Shown here one piece after another: positions 1 to 6,439 of a stretch of 27,100 bases of DNA. Position 1 is the stretch's first letter. Every line of letters begins with the position of its first letter. The stretch is from an uncultured Collinsella sp. GTDB lineage: Bacteria; Actinomycetota; Coriobacteriia; Coriobacteriales; Coriobacteriaceae. The notes under the pieces were generated by a model. The model was not told the origin of the DNA. It saw nothing but the letters and a program-made list of their open reading frames with translations, and did not search any database. The stretch lies in NCBI GenBank assembly GCA_902489775.1, contig CABUBH010000027.1, forward strand, positions 1 through 27,100, read 5' to 3'. Made by a program: the position numbers and the translations under genes.

Positions 1-34
1 TGACCGAACGAGGGTATGGGGACTCGTTCGGCCA
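1..34. repeat. Hairpin-forming inverted repeat
   Basis: The arms at 1-12 and 23-34 are complementary except for one pair (A3/C32), around a 10-nt loop. The odd pair is A-C on the plus strand but U-G in minus-strand RNA. The element may continue left of the window. It is the leftmost of three consecutive hairpins downstream of the leftward MFS gene. No oligo-T tract follows, so it is not a textbook terminator. Confidence 0.6.
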
Positions 35-54
35 GACGCGCCGCCGCTGTATGC

Positions 55-116
55 GATCCCTTTTCCTCCGCCCCCTTCGGATCACGTGATCTGTTGGGGA
101 CGGAGGAAAAGGGATC
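55..116. repeat. 62-bp near-perfect palindrome without a loop
   Basis: The outer arms 55-70 and 101-116 match perfectly over 16 bp, and the centre 80-91 (GATCACGTGATC) is a perfect 12-bp palindrome. Across the whole 31-bp half the only non-Watson-Crick positions are C71/A100, T76/T95, T77/T94 and G79/T92. Such a loop-less palindrome could extrude as a cruciform or fold as RNA. It lies in gene-free DNA between the two other hairpins of 1-226. I see no coding potential or promoter in it. Confidence 0.7.
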
Positions 117-127
117 ATTTCGTAGGC

Positions 128-191
128 CCGTGGCCGCCTTGGAAACCGAATGATGGTACGAGCATCCATTCGGCTTCCAAGGCGGCCACGG
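128..191. repeat. Long hairpin, 25-bp stem, downstream of the MFS gene
   Basis: Arms 128-152 and 167-191 pair over 25 bp with a single exception, A145/C174, which becomes a U-G wobble in minus-strand RNA. The loop is 14 nt. It starts 35 bases past the stop codon of the leftward MFS gene, so it could stabilise that mRNA 3' end or act as a Rho-independent-like pause. It lacks a clear U-tract, so I list it as a repeat rather than a terminator. Nothing else is seen in 192-226. Confidence 0.65.
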
Positions 192-226
192 ACAGAACGG
201 GGCGAACAGAAAAGAGCGACTGACGT

Positions 227-1531
227 CTACTCCCCCGCCACGCTTGCGTGCAGCTTGGCGGCGATGGGCTCCGAGACCAGCAGGAATACGAGCATGACCA
301 CAGAACACACCAGGCACACGATCCAGGTGCTCGCAAAGGAGCCCGTGGCATCGAACAGCACGCCCGAGACAATGGCGCCTACGGTGCCGCCGACCATCTC
401 GAGCGAGGTAATGGTGCCCGTGACCTTACCCAGGTCGGCCATGCCAAATTGCTTGGACGCGGCAATGGTAGGCGTGATGGTGCCCATGCACGTTCCGACA
501 CCAAAGCTCACGGCAGCCACGATGGGACCAAGATCGGTCGCGGGGAAGCACAGAGCAACGCAAGCGATAATGCACGCAACGGATCCCAGCACGTTGCCAA
601 AGCGCAGCCCAAAGCGATCGTAGATGGCGCCGAGCGAAATCTTGGCGATAACGACGGTGACCATATAGGCCGAAAGCACCGTACCGGCCCACATGGGATC
701 GTGACCGCCCGTGACGATCTTGGCGCCGTTGACGGTAACGCTCGTCATGTTGGTGACCTGGTTGGGCAAGATGGCGCCGTTAACGAGACCCATAAAGAGG
801 AAGGCGACGACAAGCAGCCAAAACGCCGGGCTCTTCTTGATACGAGACCAGCCGACGCTAACCTCGGGCGCCGTGCGCTCGTCCTTGTCGCCAGCCGTCG
901 AGACGGACGGATCGCCCGGGTTCTCGCCGAGCGGCTTCAGGCCGATATCGGAAGGCTTGGTGCGGAAGGAATAGGCCGTGATGGGCAGTGCCGCCACAAT
1001 GCAGACGGCAGCGAGTACCAGGAACGCAGAGCGCCAGCCCACGCTCACGATAAGCGAGCTCACGATCGGCGAGAGAATAGCGCCGCCAAAGCCCGAGCCC
1101 GAAAGTGCGATGGAGATGGCAAGGCCTCGCTTGGCGGTAAACCAGTTGGCGGTCACTAGGCTGATGAGCAGGCGGGTCGAGGCCACGGCGAAGCAGCCCG
1201 AGACGGCAAAGAGCACGTAGACCTGCCAAAGCTCGCCCACAAAGCTCATGCCGACAAGCACGGCAGAGGTGGCGATAACGGTGAGGGAGCCCAGAACGCG
1301 GCCGCTCACCTTATCGGCGACATGGCCGATCACAAGCGAACCCACAACGCTCACCACGGTGGAGATGGCATTGGAGATGTTGTACTGCGCAAGCGTGATC
1401 CCGAGGTCGCTTACGATGAGCGGCTGAAACAGGCTCATGCAGTTAACGAAAATCGTGTAGCACGTGGCCATGATGACAAAGCCGGAGGCCACGACAAGCC
1501 AACCGGGGAAGAATTTATGCTGCCGGGACAT
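227..1531 (-). CDS. MFS transporter, OFA (oxalate/formate antiporter-like) type
   Basis: This is a 434-residue integral membrane carrier of the major facilitator superfamily, with about 12 hydrophobic segments in two halves. After the first helices comes a motif-A-like cytoplasmic loop (GHVADKVSGR), echoed in the second half by GAIYDRFGLRFG. A charged, hydrophilic central loop follows helix 6. The layout and the FPGWLVVASGF opening resemble OFA-family monocarboxylate/oxalate carriers; the substrate cannot be read from sequence. The start chosen is the ATG at 1531, because AAAAGGAG sits six bases upstream. An in-frame start at 1549 would put the ribosome site inside the gene. The M20 hydrolase gene lies directly upstream on the same strand, 122 bases away with no standard terminator between, so the two may be co-transcribed (hydrolase plus carrier for its product or substrate, an inference). 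A structured repeat occupies the gap. Confidence 0.85.
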   Translation of the reverse strand: MSRQHKFFPGWLVVASGFVIMATCYTIFVNCMSLFQPLIVSDLGITLAQYNISNAISTVVSVVGSLVIGHVADKVSGRVLGSLTVIATSAVLVGMSFVGELWQVYVLFAVSGCFAVASTRLLISLVTANWFTAKRGLAISIALSGSGFGGAILSPIVSSLIVSVGWRSAFLVLAAVCIVAALPITAYSFRTKPSDIGLKPLGENPGDPSVSTAGDKDERTAPEVSVGWSRIKKSPAFWLLVVAFLFMGLVNGAILPNQVTNMTSVTVNGAKIVTGGHDPMWAGTVLSAYMVTVVIAKISLGAIYDRFGLRFGNVLGSVACIIACVALCFPATDLGPIVAAVSFGVGTCMGTITPTIAASKQFGMADLGKVTGTITSLEMVGGTVGAIVSGVLFDATGSFASTWIVCLVCSVVMLVFLLVSEPIAAKLHASVAGE

Positions 1532-1565
1532 ACTGCTCCTTTTAAACAAACGAATAGCCTGCGCC

Positions 1566-1660
1566 GGGCGCCGGTAGTGCCCAAGATTGCCTTGAAAGAC
1601 AAGGGCATAGGCCTTATGGCCATGCCCGCAGGCTTGAAAGGCAAGGTTGGGTGCTACCGG
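1566..1660. repeat. Structured composite hairpin element, copy A
   Basis: The outer arms 1571-1593 and 1638-1660 pair imperfectly. The mismatches include a tandem G-U/U-G that pairs only in plus-strand RNA. An inner stem 1603-1613/1618-1627 closes a TTAT loop with one bulged A (1609). The same architecture, bulge position, leading GGGCGCC, ATTG...TGAAA internal-loop side and TTGAA...CAAG return side recur at 9513-9612 with compensatory changes. The right end overlaps the last codons and stop of the M20 gene. The element forms the spacer before the MFS start. It could be a structured RNA, or a palindromic (REP/MITE-like) repeat. Confidence 0.7.
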
Positions 1661-2949
1661 TGGTCGGCGATATAGCCCAAAGCGACCGCCGTGTAAGCCG
1701 CGGCACCGAGCGGCAGCTCGGCATCGTTAAAGCGCGCCTTGGGATGGTGCTGGGCAAAATGCTCGTCCGTATCGGTCACGGCCGCGCCCACCGTAAAGTA
1801 CGCACTTGGGATCTCGCTCGAGATAAGTGCGAAATCCTCGCTCGCCATGGCGTGGAATAGCGGCAGAAAGGCAGCCTTGGGCAGCACCGCGCCCACGTAG
1901 CCAAGCGAGGCCTGAGTCATATCGCTGTCGAGCACGAGCGGCGGAACGTCCGAAAGCGTCTCGATGGTTGCCGGCGTGCGATAGGTCGTGGCAACGCCGT
2001 TGACGACCTCCGCGATGCGGGTCTTAAGGTGAGCCATGAGCTCGACATCGAAGCCGCGCAACGTTCCCTCGAGCACACAAGTGTCGGGGATGACATTTGC
2101 GGCCTGACCGCCGGCGAACTTACCCACGGTCAGTGCGACCTCCTTGGCCGCCGGCACTTCGCGAGCAATGAGCTCCTGAAGTGCCAGATGCACGTGCACA
2201 CCCGCCGTAATGGGGTCGATGCAGATCTCGGGGCTCGAGCCATGACCGCCCTTGCCCTGCAGCGTGATGCGGAAACCGTACACGCCCGAGAGCGCCGGGC
2301 TGCCGTAAAGCACCAGGCCAAGCGGCGACTGGCTATTGACATGCATGGCAAAGGCGACCTGAGGGCGCGGGTTCTGCAGCAGACCGTCGGCGATGGCGGC
2401 GCGGGCACCCTCAAAGGTTTCCTCGCCCGGCTGGAACAGCAACTTAACCGTAGCGTTGGCATCAACAAGCTCTGCCTCGCGCGCTTTGAGCATACGAGCC
2501 GCACCAAGCAGCGCCGTCGCGTGCATATCGTGACCGCAAGCGTGCATGCAGCCGTTGGTGGATGCAAAGGGCTCGCCCGACTCCTCGGCAACAGGCAGGG
2601 CATCCATATCGCCACGGAGCATGATGACCGTACCGGCCTGTTCGTCCGTGCAGACGCCATTGCCTTGGGCCGCGGCGGCACCGGCGCCGACAAGGCCCAC
2701 AACGCAGGAACCATCAACGAGCGTGGCAAATGGGATGTCCATCTCGGTCAGGCGCGCTTGGATATACGCAGAGGTCTGTGGGAGGCTATTACCCAGCTCG
2801 GGCATCTGGTGGAGATCGTGTCGCCACGCAGCGAGCTCGTCTGCAAAAGCCTGAGCTTCTGCAACAAGACCGTCACCGATAGCGGTCTGCGCCGCTGCGG
2901 TGGCCTTGGGCGCTGATTGCGGTTGAAGATCGGACAAAGCTGGTGCCAT
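1654..2949 (-). CDS. M20-family amidohydrolase / aminoacylase (metallopeptidase)
   Basis: This 431-residue cytosolic enzyme belongs to the M20D amidohydrolases (hippurate / N-acyl-amino-acid / indole-acetyl-amino-acid hydrolase type), which cleave an acyl group from an amino acid with a two-metal centre. Visible landmarks are RHDLHQMPELG near 43-53, GDMDALPV near 113-120, the metal-binding HACGHDMHA near 136-144, QPGEETFEGA near 173-182 with the catalytic Glu pair, and a late HAMASEDFA metal-ligand motif. Length is normal for the family. The N-terminus carries a roughly 20-residue Ala-rich extension. The start is the ATG at 2949, preceded by GGAGGG at proper spacing; an in-frame upstream start at 3003 lacks this. 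It lies upstream of the MFS gene on the same strand. The exact acyl-amino-acid substrate is not determinable. Confidence 0.88.
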   Translation of the reverse strand: MAPALSDLQPQSAPKATAAAQTAIGDGLVAEAQAFADELAAWRHDLHQMPELGNSLPQTSAYIQARLTEMDIPFATLVDGSCVVGLVGAGAAAAQGNGVCTDEQAGTVIMLRGDMDALPVAEESGEPFASTNGCMHACGHDMHATALLGAARMLKAREAELVDANATVKLLFQPGEETFEGARAAIADGLLQNPRPQVAFAMHVNSQSPLGLVLYGSPALSGVYGFRITLQGKGGHGSSPEICIDPITAGVHVHLALQELIAREVPAAKEVALTVGKFAGGQAANVIPDTCVLEGTLRGFDVELMAHLKTRIAEVVNGVATTYRTPATIETLSDVPPLVLDSDMTQASLGYVGAVLPKAAFLPLFHAMASEDFALISSEIPSAYFTVGAAVTDTDEHFAQHHPKARFNDAELPLGAAAYTAVALGYIADHR

Positions 2950-2979
2950 AGATGCCCTCCAGTATCGTTTTTGCAGCAA

Positions 2980-3014
2980 GCACTTTGATAGCGTAAAGTG
3001 CAAGGTACTACTTT
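2980..3014. promoter_or_regulatory. Overlapping inverted repeats upstream of the M20 gene (operator candidate)
   Basis: GCACTTT at 2980-2986 is mirrored by AAAGTGC at 2995-3001 with an 8-nt spacer. The same AAAGT then pairs again with ACTTT at 3010-3014. Three phased half-sites lie 31 to 65 bases upstream of the M20 start, as expected for a repressor or activator site covering the promoter. No convincing -35/-10 pair was picked out, and the regulator is not identifiable here. Confidence 0.45.
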
Positions 3015-3027
3015 AAGGGCGAGGCAT

Positions 3028-3053
3028 AAAAAATGCCGCCCCGGGAGGGCGGC
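3028..3053 (-). terminator. Rho-independent terminator of the EamA gene
   Basis: A perfect 7-bp GCCGCCC/GGGCGGC stem (3035-3041 with 3047-3053) with a 5-nt loop is followed on the minus strand by A then six T (3028-3033). It sits 13 bases past the EamA stop codon and separates that gene from the M20-MFS unit. Confidence 0.9.
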
Positions 3054-3065
3054 GCAACAAGTTGT

Positions 3066-4049
3066 TTACAATTGCGGGCGCGGCTTTCGACGCAAAAAAT
3101 CGAAGTGAGTCTCGCTCAAGATGATCGACAAGAAGATGAGGACGAAGCCGGCAAGCAGACGCGAGGTGAGCGCCTCCCCCATCAGCAGCACCGAAAACAA
3201 CACGCCCGAAGGGGACTCCATCGATAGGAGCAATGAGCCCGTCGAGGCCGGGACGTGCGCCAAGCCGACGTTTTGGATGAGCAGCGCCACGCACGTGCAG
3301 CCCACCGAGAGAAAGGCCATTACGCCGATGAAACTCGGCGTCCACACGGACGCTGGCGCTTGGGTCTCAAACAACAGCGACGAGATGAGGCTCAAGACGC
3401 CATTGCCCACAAACATCCAAAACGTGATGACGTTGATGTCCATCTTGCGGCCGTACTTGGCGGTCACCGCCATCTGGATGGCAAAGAAGACCGCGCCGCC
3501 CAGTGTGATGACATCGCCGACATTGAACTCGACGCTATCGAGCGCCACCAGGCCAATGCCCGCCAGGCACAGCAACGCGGCTCCCAAGTTGTAACGGGTA
3601 AGCTTTTCGCCGCTTAGGACGTAGCTCGCAAACGGCACGAGGATGCAATAGGTGCCCGTCAAAAAAGCATTCTTACCCGCCGTGGTCTGAGCCAGACCGA
3701 CCGTCTGCAAGGCATAGGCCGCCCACATGAGCGCGCCCATGCTCAGACCAACAATCAGATTGCGAGCGTTAAGGTGAGCGGCGATACGCTTGCGAAAGAT
3801 AACAAGCATGACCAGCGCTGCGGGAAGAAAACGAATATAGAGCAGTTCGAACACCGGAATGGTGTCGAGCGCGTCCTTCATAGTGGTAAAGGAGTAACCC
3901 CAGATAATCGCCACCGAAAGCAGTAGAACTTTCCAGAACAGCGGCGAGCGAGCACCGGCGCCACGGGAGGTGCCGCCCGCACCCAGGTCATCGCGAGCAA
4001 CAGGGCTATCGGGCATGTTTTCGATTTCGTTGGCAGCGTATTGGGCCAT
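3066..4049 (-). CDS. EamA / drug-metabolite superfamily transporter
   Basis: This 327-residue inner-membrane protein has about ten hydrophobic helices arranged as two EamA repeats, typical of 10-TMS DMT exporters. After a roughly 35-residue hydrophilic N-terminus the first repeat begins with LLLSVAIIWGYSFTTMKDAL. Its helix 3-4 region carries the usual family pattern with TTAGKNAFLTG. The second repeat ends with ASTGSLLLSMESPSGVLFS and a C-terminal basic tail. Family members export amino acids, purines or other metabolites; the substrate here is unknown. The start ATG at 4049 has GAGG about seven bases upstream; a second ATG 11 codons in is possible. It appears monocistronic, with a promoter candidate upstream and a strong terminator downstream. 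Confidence 0.88.
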   Translation of the reverse strand: MAQYAANEIENMPDSPVARDDLGAGGTSRGAGARSPLFWKVLLLSVAIIWGYSFTTMKDALDTIPVFELLYIRFLPAALVMLVIFRKRIAAHLNARNLIVGLSMGALMWAAYALQTVGLAQTTAGKNAFLTGTYCILVPFASYVLSGEKLTRYNLGAALLCLAGIGLVALDSVEFNVGDVITLGGAVFFAIQMAVTAKYGRKMDINVITFWMFVGNGVLSLISSLLFETQAPASVWTPSFIGVMAFLSVGCTCVALLIQNVGLAHVPASTGSLLLSMESPSGVLFSVLLMGEALTSRLLAGFVLIFLSIILSETHFDFLRRKPRPQL

Positions 4050-4089
4050 GGAACATCCTCACACTCAAACTGGGCGTGGTGTCCGCACG

Positions 4090-4118
4090 CGTATGGCTGC
4101 GTGCCGCCTCATGGTCAA
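4090..4118 (-). promoter_or_regulatory. Promoter candidate for the EamA gene
   Basis: Read on the minus strand: TTGACC at 4113-4118, a 17-base spacer, then CATACG at 4090-4095. It lies immediately after the terminator of the YhgE pair and about 40 bases before the EamA start. The -35 is a good match and the -10 is weak. Confidence 0.4.
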
Positions 4119-4120
4119 AT

Positions 4121-4155
4121 AAAAACGGGGCGCGCCGGACCCCCGGCACGCCCCG
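4121..4155 (-). terminator. Rho-independent terminator of the YhgE pair
   Basis: Arms 4126-4138 and 4143-4155 form a 13-bp GC-rich stem around a 4-nt loop. The single non-Watson-Crick pair (C4133/A4148) is a G-U in minus-strand RNA. On the minus strand TTTTT (4121-4125) follows. It ends transcription from the two upstream YhgE-type genes, about 95 bases past the second stop codon. Confidence 0.9.
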
Positions 4156-4249
4156 CTACTGTAGCAACAACCAACACGACATCGCAATCCAGCCCGCTAA
4201 AGTATCGGCAGAGTAGACCTTGATGTTTCGTCAACGCCACGCTGTTGCG

Positions 4250-6439
4250 CTAGATTAATTTAGTACTCTCAAGCTTTTCGATAATCCAGTCGTTGGCTTT
4301 GATGACCGGACGGCGGAAGACCACGCCCAGCGCCAGCGACGGAATCAGATAGCTCGCCAGAATGCCCAGCTCAATCCAGTACTCCATATGGTAGGCACCG
4401 GCCATGGCGGCATGCATGGCGTTGATGCCGTGGGTAAACGGCAGGAACGGATATATCGCCTGGAACACGGGACCGGTCATCTCGATGGGGAACGTACCGC
4501 CCGAACCGCCGACCTGCATGACCAGCAACACGACGGCAAGCGCCTTGCCGATATCGCCAAACGAAACCGTAAGCGTATAGACGATATTGGAGAACACAAG
4601 ACTCGCGATCCAGCCCGCCAGCACAAATTGCAGCGGGTTGTCGCACTGGATGCCAAAGAATAGGATGTCACCCGCGCACACGAGCGTTGCCTGCAGCAGT
4701 GCCAGACCGCCAAAGAACAGGTAACGACCCAGGTAGATCTCGTGCAGGCGCACGGGGATAAGCTCGTTGATGAGCTCATCGTCAACCGACACCTTCATCA
4801 TGGCCGCCAGCACGATCGAACCGACCCAGAGCGACAGAATCGTGTAAAACGGCGCCATGGCAGAGCCGTAATTGCGAATCGGATAGACCGGCTTGCGGTC
4901 GAGCGCGACGGGACCGGAAAGCGACACGGCCAGACCCTCGGGGTCGTTGCCGATCATCGTCTTGATCGTGGCCAGGTCACCCGAGATCAGAGCGCTATCA
5001 AGCTCGTCCTTAAAGGCACTGATCTTGTCCGACGCCTCGCCCAGCTGATCGGAAGCCTTGTTGACGAGCTTTGCAGCCTTGGAGAGACCCTTCGCGAGCG
5101 AACCAGAGGCGTCGGTCAGACCGCTCACGGCGCTATCCAAGTCACCCGAGATACCGTTCAGGGAATCCAGAACGCCCGAAATGGTCTTCTTGAGCTCCTT
5201 GGCCTTAACCGAGAACGTAGAATCGTAGTCGGACTTGGCACCCGAGATACCCGCCTTGGCATCGGCGATGGCCTGGTCGACCTCGGCACGCGAGTTGTTG
5301 GCCTCCGCCATGCTGTCCGAAAGGGACTTTGCGGTCGCCGTCAGGTCCTTCGCATTGTTGCGGTACTCCACGGCAATTCTGCCCAGCGACGTCGCAGCGG
5401 ACTTGAGGCCGTCTTTGAGCTTGTCATCCTTCACCTGGTCGGCAAGGTTGCGGAGCTGATCGGCCATCGCATCGATATCGTCAGCACGCGTATTGAGCGC
5501 CGCTGCGGCTTCATTGAGCTGAGACACCGTAAGGTGAACATGCTGATTCGCGGCATCGAATGCCTTCGCAAGCTCGGCGGACACGTTGTCGAACGAGCCC
5601 GCGCTTCCGTCAATCGCCGCGTCAACGGCATCGTTGGCGGCCTTGAGCGCTTCCTTGGAATCATTGATGCCGCTCTTGGCGTGCTCCATCAGCTGCTTCG
5701 TCGACTCATCGACGGTGCCCGTCTGCTTGAGCATACCGCCCGCCGACGTCAGCGAATCGGACGTGGAGCTCAAAACGCCCGCCAGCGACGTTGCGCTGGT
5801 CTGAATGTCCTGCAGGTCCTGGACCGAATCGCCCAGCGTAGAGGACAGATTGGCGATAAAGTTGCTCACCTGGTCGGTGCTCATATAGTCGAGCAGGCTG
5901 GACACGGTTTTAAGACCGATGCTCGTAATGGTCTTGGTAAAGGTCTCGTTGACCTGACTCTGGACGGCGCTCGAGCCTTTCTCGGTCACGATCTGCGCGA
6001 TGGCATTGGCCTTCTGGTTCTCGTAGAACTCGATATCAGCGTGCTTCACCTCGGTCGAGAAAAGCGTCATCATGTCGGCGCTAAACGTTTTAGGGATAAC
6101 GACGGCAGCGTAGTACGCGCCCGACTTAACGCCCTCAATCGCCTTATCGCGGTCGTTGAGTACGACCCAGTCGAAGTTCTCGTTGCCGCGCAGAGTGGCG
6201 GTTACGTTTTCGCCCACGTTGACCTCGACGGGAATCAGATCACTCTCGTAGCCCTCATCGGTGTTGACCACGGCGATCTTAAGGTTGCCAGTATTGCCGT
6301 AGGGATCCCAGCTGCCGGCGATGTTAAACCACGCGTACAGGCACGGCACGATAATGAGGCCCATCACAACAATCATGCCGATCACGGAGCGAGACACGTT
6401 TTGGACATCGCGCTTAAACAGGTGCAGGATGTTTTTCAT
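4250..6439 (-). CDS. YhgE/Pip-domain membrane protein (second of the pair)
   Basis: This 729-residue protein has the YhgE/Pip architecture (phage-infection-protein/ABC-2-like permease fold). An N-terminal transmembrane helix around 18-40 leads into the family hallmark FNIAGSWDPYGNTGNLKIAVVN. A long extracellular region with an Ala/Asp/Ser-rich coiled coil (about 190-490) follows, then five to six C-terminal helices from about 535 to 715, of which LPFTHGINAMHAAMAG is a typical family signature. Such proteins are envelope-spanning; YhgE/Pip homologues serve as phage receptors or polymer/secretion accessories, and the true transport role is unclear. The start ATG abuts the upstream TAA, and a consensus AAAGGAGGTGA lies in the end of the upstream gene, so the two are translationally coupled. 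Family assignment is firm; molecular role is open. Confidence 0.88.
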   Translation of the reverse strand: MKNILHLFKRDVQNVSRSVIGMIVVMGLIIVPCLYAWFNIAGSWDPYGNTGNLKIAVVNTDEGYESDLIPVEVNVGENVTATLRGNENFDWVVLNDRDKAIEGVKSGAYYAAVVIPKTFSADMMTLFSTEVKHADIEFYENQKANAIAQIVTEKGSSAVQSQVNETFTKTITSIGLKTVSSLLDYMSTDQVSNFIANLSSTLGDSVQDLQDIQTSATSLAGVLSSTSDSLTSAGGMLKQTGTVDESTKQLMEHAKSGINDSKEALKAANDAVDAAIDGSAGSFDNVSAELAKAFDAANQHVHLTVSQLNEAAAALNTRADDIDAMADQLRNLADQVKDDKLKDGLKSAATSLGRIAVEYRNNAKDLTATAKSLSDSMAEANNSRAEVDQAIADAKAGISGAKSDYDSTFSVKAKELKKTISGVLDSLNGISGDLDSAVSGLTDASGSLAKGLSKAAKLVNKASDQLGEASDKISAFKDELDSALISGDLATIKTMIGNDPEGLAVSLSGPVALDRKPVYPIRNYGSAMAPFYTILSLWVGSIVLAAMMKVSVDDELINELIPVRLHEIYLGRYLFFGGLALLQATLVCAGDILFFGIQCDNPLQFVLAGWIASLVFSNIVYTLTVSFGDIGKALAVVLLVMQVGGSGGTFPIEMTGPVFQAIYPFLPFTHGINAMHAAMAGAYHMEYWIELGILASYLIPSLALGVVFRRPVIKANDWIIEKLESTKLI

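Noticed and set aside
1532..1549. Earlier in-frame start of the MFS gene
   Set aside because: It would include the AAAAGGAG ribosome site as coding sequence; the ATG at 1531 is better placed.
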